Shown here piece after piece: positions 17,978 to 26,488 of a stretch of 64,000 nt of DNA. The notes below the pieces were generated by a model. The model saw only the letters and a list, made by a program, of their open reading frames with translations. It searched no databases and was not told the origin of the DNA. Positions within the stretch are counted from its first letter, which is position 1, and each line of letters opens with the position of its first letter. Source of the stretch: Cetobacterium_A somerae (GTDB lineage: Bacteria > Fusobacteriota > Fusobacteriia > Fusobacteriales > Fusobacteriaceae); the NCBI RefSeq assembly GCF_044784365.2, contig NZ_CP173065.2; one strand, written 5' to 3'. The position numbers and the translations under genes are program-made.

Positions 17978-19216
17978 TTACTTATATTTTCTCATAGCGA
18001 TTACAGCATTGTGTCCACCAAATCCTAATGAACTTGACATTCCAACTTCTATTTCTCTTTTTACCATTTCATTTGGTGTATAGTTTAAATCTAATGCTGG
18101 ATCAGGATTATCTAAATTTATTGTTGGAGGCACTACTCCTTCTGCTATTGATAATGCTAAAATTACTCCTTCAATTCCTCCAGCTGCTCCTAGCCCGTGA
18201 CCAGTAGCTCCTTTTGTTGAAGATATATTCATAGTATATGCTGAATCTCCAAAAGCATCCTTTATAGCTGCAGTTTCATTTCTATCATTTGCAGGTGTTG
18301 ATGTTCCATGAGCATTAATGTATCCTACTTCTTCTGGTTTTATATTCCCCTCTTCCATAGCCATAATAAAAGCTCTAGTAGCTCCTTCTCCACCTTCTGC
18401 TGGTGATGTAATATGGTATGCATCACAAGTTTCTCCATAACCTACTACTTCTGCATATATCTTTGCTCCTCTAGCTTTTGCTGATTCTAACTCTTCTAAA
18501 ATTAGAACTCCTGCACCCTCTCCCATTACAAATCCATCTCTGTCAGCTGTAAATGGTCTTGAAGCTTTTTCAGGCTCATCGTTTCTTGTTGATAATGCTT
18601 TCATATTTGCAAATGCATTTATTGCAAATTTTGTAATACATGCTTCTGTACCACCTGTAATCATTGCATCTGTTCTTCCTGATTTTATCATTTCATAAGA
18701 ATCACCAATTGAATGAGTTCCTGCAGCACATGCTGTTACAACAGCTTTATTTGGTCCTTTTGCACCAAAATAAATCCCAACATTTCCTGATGCCATATTA
18801 TTTATCATTGCTGGTATTGTAAATGGAGATATTCTTCTTACACCTTTTTCTAACATTGTTCCATATTGATCTTCAAAAATTTCTATTCCACCAATTCCTG
18901 ATGATACTATTGTTCCAACTTTAGTTGCATTTTTATCATCTATAACAAGTCCTGAGTCTTCTAATGCCATTTTTGCAGCGGCAATTGCAAATTGTGTATT
19001 TCTAGCTAATTTTTTTACTTCTTTCTTTTCTATTCCAAACTCTGTTGGGTCAAAGTCAGTAACTTCTCCAGCTATTTTAACGGCACTTTCTGTTGTATCA
19101 AAAGATTTAATCTCTTTTATTCCACATTTTCCAGCCTTAATAGCTTCCCAAGATTTTTCCGTCCCAGTACCTAGTGAAGTTATTAAACCAACTCCTGTTA
19201 CAACTACTCTTCTCAT
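17978..19216 (-). CDS. fabF: Beta-ketoacyl-ACP synthase II
   Basis: FabF elongates acyl-ACP with malonyl-ACP in type II fatty acid synthesis. The 412-residue protein has the active-site cysteine Cys163 in VTACAAGTHSIGD and the two histidines in NAHGTSTPAND and KGATGHGLGAAGG. It follows acpP in the classic fabH-fabD-acpP-fabF order, although fabG is absent between fabD and acpP here. A terminator-like hairpin lies in the gap after acpP, which may lower fabF expression relative to the very abundant carrier protein. Confidence 0.97.
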   Translation of the reverse strand: MRRVVVTGVGLITSLGTGTEKSWEAIKAGKCGIKEIKSFDTTESAVKIAGEVTDFDPTEFGIEKKEVKKLARNTQFAIAAAKMALEDSGLVIDDKNATKVGTIVSSGIGGIEIFEDQYGTMLEKGVRRISPFTIPAMINNMASGNVGIYFGAKGPNKAVVTACAAGTHSIGDSYEMIKSGRTDAMITGGTEACITKFAINAFANMKALSTRNDEPEKASRPFTADRDGFVMGEGAGVLILEELESAKARGAKIYAEVVGYGETCDAYHITSPAEGGEGATRAFIMAMEEGNIKPEEVGYINAHGTSTPANDRNETAAIKDAFGDSAYTMNISSTKGATGHGLGAAGGIEGVILALSIAEGVVPPTINLDNPDPALDLNYTPNEMVKREIEVGMSSSLGFGGHNAVIAMRKYK

Positions 19217-19257
19217 TATTTATCCACCTCTTCGTTATTTTTCCAAAAAATATAACT

Positions 19258-19281
19258 AAAGGGGTACTTTCATACCCCTTT
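19258..19281 (-). terminator. Partial terminator between acpP and fabF
   Basis: AAAGGGGTA / TACCCCTTT form a 9-bp stem with a 6-base loop. The following stretch on the minus strand (AGTTATATTTTTTT) has a broken T tract, so leaky termination is likely. Confidence 0.65.
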
Positions 19282-19290
19282 AAATTTATC

Positions 19291-19515
19291 TTACTTATTT
19301 GACTCAATGTAGTTTACAACGTCTTGAACAGTTTTAATTTTTTCTGCTTCTGTATCAGGAATCTCTACGTCGAACTCCTCTTCGAAAGCCATTATTAACT
19401 CAACTGTATCTAATGAATCTGCTCCTAAATCCTCTACGAAGTTTGCCTCTAAAGTTACTTGATCAGCGTCTACTCCTAATTGCTCTACAACTATTTCTCT
19501 TATTTTATCTAACAT
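19291..19515 (-). CDS. acpP: Acyl carrier protein
   Basis: The 74-residue, very acidic protein carries the growing fatty acyl chain on 4'-phosphopantetheine. The attachment site is Ser34 in EDLGADSLDTVEL. The length, the four-helix pattern and its place between fabD and fabF are all typical. A strong AGGAGG site precedes the ATG, as expected for an abundant protein. Confidence 0.98.
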   Translation of the reverse strand: MLDKIREIVVEQLGVDADQVTLEANFVEDLGADSLDTVELIMAFEEEFDVEIPDTEAEKIKTVQDVVNYIESNK

Positions 19516-19601
19516 GTGTTTTCCTCCTAATTTTTAAATTATTTATATTAATATATTAGCAAATTTAATATATTTTTTCAAGTTTTATAATCTTTAGTAT
19601 T

Positions 19602-20507
19602 TTATACTAAATCTGAAAGTTTTTCAATATTGATAACTTCAATCTCTTTATCAATCTTTTTTATTAAACCATTTAATACTTTTCCTGGTCCAATTTCATA
19701 TATGGTAGTTACTCCTGCTTCTTTTAAAGCTAATATTGTATCAACCCATTTTACTGGTCCAAAGCTTTGTCTATATAATTCATCTTTTAATTCATCAACT
19801 TTTGTAATCTCTTTTGCTGTTGTATTAGCAATTAAAACTACTGAAGAATCTTCAAATTTAAATTCTTCTAAAGCTTCTTTTAATATTTCACCAGCTGGCT
19901 GCATTAAGCTTGAGTGAAATGGTCCAGAAACTGATAGTTCCATAGCTCTTCTTGCTCCTGCTTCTTTTAAAGCTATACAAGCTTTTCCTATCGCTTCTTT
20001 TTCTCCCGCTATTACAGTTTGCTTAGGTTCATTGAAGTTAACTGCCTCAGCTATTCCGTCTACTGATTTTAAAGTTTCAACTATTTTATCAGCATCAAGT
20101 CCAATTATCGCTGCCATTGTTCCTGCAACTTCTCCTGATACCTTGCTCATTGCTTTTCCTCTTAAAGAAGTTAGCTTTACAGCATCTTCCATAGATAAAA
20201 ATCCTGCTGATCCAATTGCTGCATACTCTCCTACAGAGTGCCCTGCTACATAATTTGGCTCAATTCCTTTTTCTCTTAACATTTTTTCTAAAACTAAACT
20301 CATTGCTACTATTGCAGGTTGAGTATTCTTAGTATCTTTTAATTCTTCTTCACTACCTTCAAACATAACTGATTTCAAATCAAAATCTAAATTAGAGAAG
20401 ATTTTATCAAACTCTTTTTTAGCTAATTCATTATTTTCATAAAGTTCTTTTCCCATGCCAACATACTGTGTTCCTTGACCTGGAAAAACAAAAGCTATTT
20501 TGCTCAT
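19602..20507 (-). CDS. fabD: Malonyl-CoA:ACP transacylase
   Basis: FabD moves malonyl groups from CoA to ACP. The 301-residue protein has the serine nucleophile Ser91 in GHSVGEYAA, the oxyanion motif PGQGTQYVGMG at 9-19 and the catalytic histidine in SGPFHSS. It lies between fabH and acpP. Confidence 0.97.
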   Translation of the reverse strand: MSKIAFVFPGQGTQYVGMGKELYENNELAKKEFDKIFSNLDFDLKSVMFEGSEEELKDTKNTQPAIVAMSLVLEKMLREKGIEPNYVAGHSVGEYAAIGSAGFLSMEDAVKLTSLRGKAMSKVSGEVAGTMAAIIGLDADKIVETLKSVDGIAEAVNFNEPKQTVIAGEKEAIGKACIALKEAGARRAMELSVSGPFHSSLMQPAGEILKEALEEFKFEDSSVVLIANTTAKEITKVDELKDELYRQSFGPVKWVDTILALKEAGVTTIYEIGPGKVLNGLIKKIDKEIEVINIEKLSDLV

Positions 20508-20579
20508 ATTAACTCCTTTTTTATAAATAACATGTGTTTTTTAATATACCATATTATTACTACTCTGTCAATTTTAAAT

Positions 20580-21572
20580 TTAGTAAGACCACTTAATTAT
20601 CATTGAAGCATATGTTAATCCTGCTCCAAATCCTGTTAATGCTATTGTATCTCCTTTTTTTACAAGACCTTTATCTAAAGCTTCACCTAAAGCTAATCCA
20701 ATTGAAGCTGATGATGTATTCCCTAATTTATTTAAGTTTAAATAAAACTTATCCATTGGAATTTCTAATCTTTTTGAAGCTGCCTCTATTATTCTAACAT
20801 TCGCTTGATGTGGAAATACCATATCTATATTTTCTGCTTTTAAATTAGCTCCCTCTAACGCTTCTAATGTTGCTTTTGGAAGAGCTTTTACAGCAAATTT
20901 AAATACATCTTGTCCTTTCATTTGTAAGAAATTTGATCTCTCATCTAAAACTTCTTGACTTAACGGTTTTCTTGTTCCTCCTGCTGGTGTTCTAAGAGCT
21001 CCTTTTACATCAGCTTCCGCTCCTAAGAACTGTGATAACATTCCGTATCCCTCTTCTACTTCAGCTACTACTGCTGCTGCTGCTCCATCTCCAAATAAAA
21101 CACAAGTATTTCTATCTTGCATATCTACACACTTAGATAGAACCTCTGCTCCTATTACTAATATTCTTTTATTCATTCCAGAAGCAATTAAACCTTTTGC
21201 CATCGTTAAAGCATAAACAAATCCACTACATGCTGCATTTATATCTACTGCTGCTGCGTTTATAGCTCCTATTAACTCTTGTACAACACATGCTGTACTT
21301 TGAATTGGATAATCAGGCGTTGTTGTTGCTAGAATTATCATATCAATATCTTCTGCAGAAAGTCCTGCTTTTTCTAAAGCTTTTTTTGATGCTTCTGCTC
21401 CTAAGTCTGATGTGGCTTGATCTGCACTTGCAAACCTTCTTTCTTCTATTCCTGTTCTTGTTCTAATCCACTCATCTGATGTATCTATAATTTTTTCAAA
21501 ATCAAAATTTGTCATTACATTTTCTGGAACATAAGTTCCTAACCCTATTATACCTACATTTTTAAGCTTCAT
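20580..21572 (-). CDS. fabH: Beta-ketoacyl-ACP synthase III
   Basis: FabH starts fatty acid synthesis by condensing acetyl-CoA (or a branched primer) with malonyl-ACP. The 330-residue protein has Cys115 in DINAACSGFVYAL, the histidine in FPHQANVRII and the asparagine in LNKLGNTSSAS. Its start overlaps the end of plsX by 11 bases. Confidence 0.97.
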   Translation of the reverse strand: MKLKNVGIIGLGTYVPENVMTNFDFEKIIDTSDEWIRTRTGIEERRFASADQATSDLGAEASKKALEKAGLSAEDIDMIILATTTPDYPIQSTACVVQELIGAINAAAVDINAACSGFVYALTMAKGLIASGMNKRILVIGAEVLSKCVDMQDRNTCVLFGDGAAAAVVAEVEEGYGMLSQFLGAEADVKGALRTPAGGTRKPLSQEVLDERSNFLQMKGQDVFKFAVKALPKATLEALEGANLKAENIDMVFPHQANVRIIEAASKRLEIPMDKFYLNLNKLGNTSSASIGLALGEALDKGLVKKGDTIALTGFGAGLTYASMIIKWSY

Positions 21573-22578
21573 CGCTTCCTCCTTGATTCTGTTTCATTAC
21601 CTCTGTTAATCTATCTATAAATTTGTCTTCTGCAAACTTATTGGCAACTTTTAAAGCATTTTTGATTCCTCTAGCTGTTGAGTTTCCATGAGCCTTTATA
21701 GAAATTCCATTTATTCCTAAAAAAAGAGCTCCTCCATACTCAGATGAATCCAGCTTTCCTTTTAATTTTTTTAAAATAGGTTTTAATAAAAGAGCCCCTA
21801 TTTTTCCTAAAGTACTTTTATTTATTTCTTCTTTTAAAATTGAAAATATAAATTTAGCAGTTCCTTCTGCTGTTTTTAAAACCATATTTCCAGTAAAACC
21901 ATCAGCTACAATGACGTCGACTTCTCCATCCATCATCTCTCTACTTTCAATGTTTCCTATAAAATTTATTTTATCATTACTTTTCAAAAGATGGAAGGCC
22001 TCTCTTGTAATTTCATTACCTTTTCCTTCTTCAGTTCCTATATTAAGCAATCCAACTTTAGCATTTGAAACACCAAACATCTCTTCATAATATAGAGTTC
22101 CCATTGTTGCAAATTGATTTATAAACTCAGGTCTACAATCAGCATTTGCTCCCACATCCATTAAAACAATATCTCTTTTTTTACTTGGAAATATTGTTGT
22201 TATTGCTGGTCTTAAAACTCCTTTTATTCTTCTAAGTTTAAGTTGACTAGCACTTATTAATGCTCCTGTATTTCCTGCTGAAACTGATGCTTCAACCTCT
22301 CCAGATTTCACTAATTCTAACATTCTATTCATAGACGAGTCTTTTTTAGTTCTTACAGCTGACATTGGATCATCTGTCATCTCAATAATTTCTCTAGCAT
22401 CGTAAATTTCTATTCTATTTTTATCATAAGTATACTTCTCTAATTCTTCTTGTATTTTTTCTTTTTTTCCAACTAAAACCACAGTTAAACCTTTTAGTTC
22501 ATCCAAAGCTTGTATAGCACCTTTTACTGTTTCTAAAGGCGCAAAATCTCCACCCATGGCATCTAAAGCAATTCTCAT
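21562..22578 (-). CDS. plsX: Acyl-ACP:phosphate acyltransferase
   Basis: PlsX makes acyl-phosphate from acyl-ACP for phospholipid synthesis with PlsY. The 338-residue protein opens with the family motif IALDAMGGDFAP and contains SAGNTGALI, DVGANADCRPEF and VADGFTGNMVLKT. It heads the plsX-fabH-fabD-acpP-fabF run. Upstream lies an extended -10 element and the terminator of rpmF, so the fatty-acid operon appears to start here and not at rpmF. Confidence 0.97.
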   Translation of the reverse strand: MRIALDAMGGDFAPLETVKGAIQALDELKGLTVVLVGKKEKIQEELEKYTYDKNRIEIYDAREIIEMTDDPMSAVRTKKDSSMNRMLELVKSGEVEASVSAGNTGALISASQLKLRRIKGVLRPAITTIFPSKKRDIVLMDVGANADCRPEFINQFATMGTLYYEEMFGVSNAKVGLLNIGTEEGKGNEITREAFHLLKSNDKINFIGNIESREMMDGEVDVIVADGFTGNMVLKTAEGTAKFIFSILKEEINKSTLGKIGALLLKPILKKLKGKLDSSEYGGALFLGINGISIKAHGNSTARGIKNALKVANKFAEDKFIDRLTEVMKQNQGGSDEA

Positions 22579-22611
22579 ATTTTCTCCTCAATCAATATAT
22601 AATTATTAACT

Positions 22612-22620
22612 ATTATATCA
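22612..22620 (-). promoter_or_regulatory. Extended -10 promoter element for plsX
   Basis: The minus strand reads TGATATAAT, an extended -10 box. No good -35 hexamer is visible at the usual distance. It lies 34 bases before the plsX ATG. No clear FapR-like palindrome was seen. Confidence 0.5.
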
Positions 22621-22639
22621 TATTTTTGGAAATAAAAAA

Positions 22640-22663
22640 AAGCAAGATTTAACTATCCCGCTT
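22640..22663 (-). terminator. Terminator after rpmF
   Basis: AAGCGGGAT pairs with ATCTTGCTT (two G-U pairs) on the minus strand and is followed by a run of eight T. Confidence 0.75.
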
Positions 22664-22677
22664 TTTTTTATAAGATA

Positions 22678-22860
22678 TTACTCTACTTCTGTAGCTAATA
22701 CTTGCTTTCCGTTGTAATCTCCACATGCAAGACAAACTCTGTGCGGTCTTCTTGGTGCTCCACATTTGTCACAAGTTGCTAAAGTAGAACCTGTTAATGC
22801 GTGGTGAGATCTTCTCATGTTTTTCTTAGCTTTCGAAGTTTTCTTCTTAGGTACTGCCAT
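22678..22860 (-). CDS. rpmF: Ribosomal protein bL32
   Basis: The 60-residue basic protein begins MAVPKKKTSKAKK, has the L32 stretch RRSHHAL, and keeps four zinc-type cysteines in CDKCGAP and CLACGDY. It follows yceD, the usual order. Confidence 0.98.
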   Translation of the reverse strand: MAVPKKKTSKAKKNMRRSHHALTGSTLATCDKCGAPRRPHRVCLACGDYNGKQVLATEVE

Positions 22861-22896
22861 CTTAGTTTCCCTCCTAATACATTCATATTTAAAAAT

Positions 22897-23379
22897 TTAA
22901 AATTTTATGTCTAATAATTGCTGCCATCTTGGGTCAACATCCTCTTTAGAGTATTTTTCTACTTCAGAAGTATCTGAACACTCTGGAAGACATGCCTCAT
23001 ATTGTGACAAATCAAGTATTATATATTCTCTAACCAGATCAGAGATATCTATTTCGCTGTTTATAGCTTCTTCAAAATGTTTGTCTCCAAACTCCTCTTC
23101 TGGCTTCAGACTAGATATATACTTAGAATATTCTTTTGGATCTAGATATTCTCCTTTAAATTCTCCTTGAATTAAAGGTTCTATTTCTGCTAAACATCTA
23201 ACACACTCTAATCTTAGTACTGTTCTATAAGACCCTTCAATTACATAACCATTTCCCTCTTTATAGGCTTTTCCTTTTATAGTTACACCCTCTGGAGTGT
23301 CCATAGAATCCATAGTCTTCTCAACATAATCAAAGGCTACCTCTGATTCATTAATAATTTCACTAAGCTTGATTATCAA
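22897..23379 (-). CDS. yceD: YceD/DUF177 family protein
   Basis: A 160-residue acidic protein of the DUF177 family, which is nearly always encoded beside rpmF and is implicated in 23S rRNA processing or accumulation. The family's two CxxC-type pairs are visible in LECVRCLAEI and in ACLPECSD, a possible metal site. The family role is known only in outline. Confidence 0.9.
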   Translation of the reverse strand: MIIKLSEIINESEVAFDYVEKTMDSMDTPEGVTIKGKAYKEGNGYVIEGSYRTVLRLECVRCLAEIEPLIQGEFKGEYLDPKEYSKYISSLKPEEEFGDKHFEEAINSEIDISDLVREYIILDLSQYEACLPECSDTSEVEKYSKEDVDPRWQQLLDIKF

Positions 23380-23411
23380 TGTTATCCTCCTTATAATTAC
23401 AATACCTTAAT

Positions 23412-23440
23412 ATTTTACTAGTTTTTTTAAAGGTTGTCAA
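23412..23440 (-). promoter_or_regulatory. Promoter for yceD-rpmF
   Basis: Minus-strand TTGACA (23435-23440) and TAAAAT (23412-23417) are 17 bases apart. Confidence 0.65.
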
Positions 23441-23468
23441 GTAATTTTTCTTAACAACCTTTTATATT

Positions 23469-24563
23469 TTATACATTAAATAAAAACTCCATTAAGTCCC
23501 CATCTTTTACAATGTATTCTTTTCCTTCTAGTCTTAGAACTCCTGCTTCTTGAGCTCCTTTCCATCCAGAACACTTTATAAAGTCCTCATATCCAACTAC
23601 TTTTGCTCTAATAAATCCTCTTTCAAAATCTGTATGGATTTCTCCAGCTGCCTTTGGAGCTGTATCTCCTATCTTTATAGTCCACGCTCTTACTTCTTTT
23701 ACTCCTGCTGTGAAATAAGTTTGTAGTCCTAATAGTTTAAATCCTGCTCTGATTAATCTATTTAATCCTGGCTCTTCTACTCCTAAAGCCTCTAAAAACT
23801 CTTTTTTATCCTCTTCTTCCATCTCTTGAAGTTCTGATTCTACTTTTGCAGATACTACAACAACTTCTGCTCCTAAACCTGCTGCATATTCTTTTACCTT
23901 TTCTACATATTCATTTCCTGTAGCTAATTCATCTTCTGATACATTTGCTGCAAACATCATTGGCTTTTGTGTTAAAAGTTGATATGTTCTCATTAACTCT
24001 TGCTCTTCAGGTGTTAATGCAAGTGTTCTTAACATCTTATACTCATCTAAATGTGCTTTACACTTTTCTAAAACTGGCATTAATGCTAAAGCTTCTTTAT
24101 TTTTTGCTTTGAACAATTTTGATTGCTTTTCTATAGCTTTTTCAACAGTTTCCACATCAGCTAAAATAAGTTCTCCGTTTATAATTTCAATATCTCTTAT
24201 CGGATCTACACTTCCACTTACGTGAATAATGTTCTCATCTTCAAAACATCTAACAACTTGACAAATTGCAGCAGTAGTTCTAATGTTTGATAGGAATTTA
24301 TTTCCTAGACCTTCACCTTTTGCTGCTCCTTCAACTAAACCTGCAATATCCACAAATTCAACTGTTGCGTGCTGAACTCTTTGAGGATTTATTATTTTTG
24401 ATAACTCATCTAATCTTTGATCTGGAACTGTTACCATTCCTACGTTTGGTTCTATTGTACAGAACGGATAGTTTGCTGCTTCTGCCGCTCCAGCTTTTGT
24501 TATTGCGTTAAAAAGAGTTGACTTTCCAACATTTGGAAGTCCTACTATTCCTATACCTATCAT
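23469..24563 (-). CDS. ychF: Redox-regulated ATPase YchF
   Basis: YchF is an Obg-family P-loop protein that binds ATP better than GTP and associates with ribosomes. The 364-residue protein has the P-loop GLPNVGKST at 8-16, the switch DIAGLVEGAAKGEGLGNKFL, the altered G4 position typical of YchF, and a C-terminal TGS domain (about 280-364, DFERGFIRAKVV). Confidence 0.97.
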   Translation of the reverse strand: MIGIGIVGLPNVGKSTLFNAITKAGAAEAANYPFCTIEPNVGMVTVPDQRLDELSKIINPQRVQHATVEFVDIAGLVEGAAKGEGLGNKFLSNIRTTAAICQVVRCFEDENIIHVSGSVDPIRDIEIINGELILADVETVEKAIEKQSKLFKAKNKEALALMPVLEKCKAHLDEYKMLRTLALTPEEQELMRTYQLLTQKPMMFAANVSEDELATGNEYVEKVKEYAAGLGAEVVVVSAKVESELQEMEEEDKKEFLEALGVEEPGLNRLIRAGFKLLGLQTYFTAGVKEVRAWTIKIGDTAPKAAGEIHTDFERGFIRAKVVGYEDFIKCSGWKGAQEAGVLRLEGKEYIVKDGDLMEFLFNV

Positions 24564-24633
24564 TTTAGAGATTCCTCCTGAAATTTTATTTTACTTTAGA
24601 TTTTACCATATATAAAACCTTTTGTAAATAAAA

Positions 24634-24662
24634 AAACCCTCACTTTATTTAGTAAGGGTTTT
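24634..24662 (-). terminator. Terminator after the NhaC-family gene
   Basis: Minus-strand AACCCTTACT pairs with AGTGAGGGTT (one G-U pair), followed by a T run. Confidence 0.75.
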
Positions 24663-24667
24663 AATTT

Positions 24668-26152
24668 TTAAGCTTTTTCACCTACACAATTTTCTACAGT
24701 TGCCTTTTTTAATCTTACTTTTGGTTCACTTGGTAATCCAAATCTTGGAATAAATCTATCTAATCCTGTTAATGTTGCTATTAAAATTGTTGATACTGCT
24801 ATTAATGCTAAGAAATTGAATTTGATTATATCCATTGCACTAAATTTATATAATGGATAAACAGCTTGAGCTATTCCTAAATAAAATCCTATATATACAT
24901 GCCATGGAATTAGTTGTGATCCAAACACTCCTAGAGCATCACTAAATGTCGCATTTCTAAGTCTTAATGTTTCAATATCCTCTGGTGAACCTTCAACATT
25001 TTTCTCAACAATCTCTCTTATAATTGGTCCCATAGTAACTATCTGAGCCATCTCATCTGCTAAACCAGCATTTCCTAATATAGATAGTACTCCATTACAA
25101 AACATCAATTGTCTTACATTTTTTGAAACTGCAACCACTATATTTGATAACGGTCTAAACGCATCCATCAACTTCATTATTCCACCGAATGCTGCAACCC
25201 ACATCATCATTACAATTACCCAAGATCCTGCACCCTCAAATCCAGAATATAGTAGATTTAAAAATGCACCTGTACTTTCAACTGTTCCTGCAAACATACC
25301 TAATATATATGCTGCAAATATTCCTATGAACAAACATAAAAGTGTTGTTAATCCTCTAAACGCTGCTATCAAAACAAGAATTAATGGTATTATCATATAA
25401 GTTGGTACACCTGTTTTTACTTGATTTAGTAACGTAACTGCAGACTCTCTTTTTTCAGCAAGTACTGTCCAAACCTCTTCTGGTATTTGTCCAATAGCTG
25501 TTGCTGCATCTCCTGTAGTTGTAGGTAATCCCATTGCTACTCCAGCTACATAAAAAGCTACAATTCCTAATATTAAAACTAGTCCAGACCAATATCCTTG
25601 GTGTCTTATTCTCTTTATTACTTCAACTTTTTGAATTCCAGAACTTACAATTGTTGTATCTGATATAAGTCCTATGTTATCTCCAAAACATGCTCCACCA
25701 GCTATTGCTCCTACTGTTAAAGCAATATTCCCTCCAACAATATGGTTAAGCCATAAAAATATCGGTGCACAAGCAGCAAATGTTCCCCAGCTTGTTCCTG
25801 TTGCTATTGATAAAACTGATGTTACGATTATTCCTACAACTGCTACTGTTCTCCCTGTCAATCCCACATTTAAAGCTAAATTTATAATAGAAGCTCCAAC
25901 CCCTGTTGACATGAACACTTCTGCCATAGCATATGCTACCATTAAAATAAAAAATGCAACCTGCATCTCTTTTGCATTATTTATAACTGCTTCAATTATA
26001 TCATTTACTTTCTTCTTTTCAACAAATCCTGCAACTAATGCTGCATATACTGTTGCTATAGGTGCTGCTATTAAAGCATCATATCCCATAAACATTAACA
26101 TTGCTAATATAGCAACTGGACTTAATTTTAATAGTTCTGTTATTCTGTTCAT
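24668..26152 (-). CDS. NhaC-family antiporter, probable lysine transporter
   Basis: The protein is a polytopic membrane protein of the NhaC Na+/H+ antiporter family with about 11-12 helices and the conserved GTSWGTFA and GACFGDN stretches. I start it at ATG 26152 and not at the in-frame ATG 26191, because a GGAGG site (26160-26164) lies seven bases before it; this gives 494 residues. A lysine riboswitch with terminator precedes the gene. Members of the family placed behind lysine riboswitches have been proposed to import lysine (named LysW), so lysine uptake is more likely here than simple Na+/H+ exchange. Direct evidence of the substrate is not in the sequence. Confidence 0.88.
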   Translation of the reverse strand: MNRITELLKLSPVAILAMLMFMGYDALIAAPIATVYAALVAGFVEKKKVNDIIEAVINNAKEMQVAFFILMVAYAMAEVFMSTGVGASIINLALNVGLTGRTVAVVGIIVTSVLSIATGTSWGTFAACAPIFLWLNHIVGGNIALTVGAIAGGACFGDNIGLISDTTIVSSGIQKVEVIKRIRHQGYWSGLVLILGIVAFYVAGVAMGLPTTTGDAATAIGQIPEEVWTVLAEKRESAVTLLNQVKTGVPTYMIIPLILVLIAAFRGLTTLLCLFIGIFAAYILGMFAGTVESTGAFLNLLYSGFEGAGSWVIVMMMWVAAFGGIMKLMDAFRPLSNIVVAVSKNVRQLMFCNGVLSILGNAGLADEMAQIVTMGPIIREIVEKNVEGSPEDIETLRLRNATFSDALGVFGSQLIPWHVYIGFYLGIAQAVYPLYKFSAMDIIKFNFLALIAVSTILIATLTGLDRFIPRFGLPSEPKVRLKKATVENCVGEKA

Positions 26153-26203
26153 CCTAAAACCTCCAAGTTTAATTTTATATTTTAGTTTCACTGAAATTTT
26201 AGG

Positions 26204-26235
26204 TAAAAAAAACTACCGTATGGAAAATACGGTAG
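26204..26235 (-). terminator. Expression-platform terminator of the lysine riboswitch
   Basis: CTACCGTAT / ATACGGTAG form a perfect 9-bp stem with a 5-base loop, followed on the minus strand by eight T. It sits between the aptamer and the gene start. Confidence 0.88.
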
Positions 26236-26258
26236 CTAATCTGCAAAATATATCACAA

Positions 26259-26435
26259 ATTTTGGATAGCACAACACCAGATTCTATCTGATGACAGTCA
26301 TATGAATATTTTTCACATGCCCAACAAAGATTTTTGACTTAATCTTCATTTCGGCGAACTTCCCTTTCTCTCAACTTCAGCGCTCTGTCCAGCTCTATTG
26401 AGTTACTCTTGTTATTCGCAACCTCTACCTAAAAT
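26259..26435 (-). promoter_or_regulatory. Lysine riboswitch (L box) aptamer
   Basis: On the minus strand the conserved L-box blocks occur in order: AGAGGTTGCG near the 5' end, GGGAAGTTCGCCGAAATG, TTTGTTGGGC, TGACTGTCA and a closing GTGCTATCC. The P1 arms ATTTTAGGTAG (26425-26435) and CTATCCAAAAT (26259-26269) pair over 11 positions with one mismatch. The structure covers most of the 336-base gap between gpmI and the transporter. Lysine binding would favour the downstream terminator and switch the transporter off. Confidence 0.92.
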
Positions 26436-26488
26436 ATTAAATTTTCGAAACTTTAAATTATAGTATCATTATTTGTTTTCTCTGTCAA

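Noticed and set aside
23429..23462. Inverted repeat AAAGGTTGT / ACAACCTTT as a terminator of ychF
   Set aside because: No T tract on the minus strand; one arm overlaps the -35 box of yceD, so it may be chance or an operator, not a terminator.
26153..26191. Longer start of the NhaC-family protein
   Set aside because: The extra codons contain the GGAGG site of the start at 26152.
25674..26291. Plus-strand frame of 205 codons
   Set aside because: Antisense shadow of the NhaC-family gene and its lysine riboswitch; no ribosome site.
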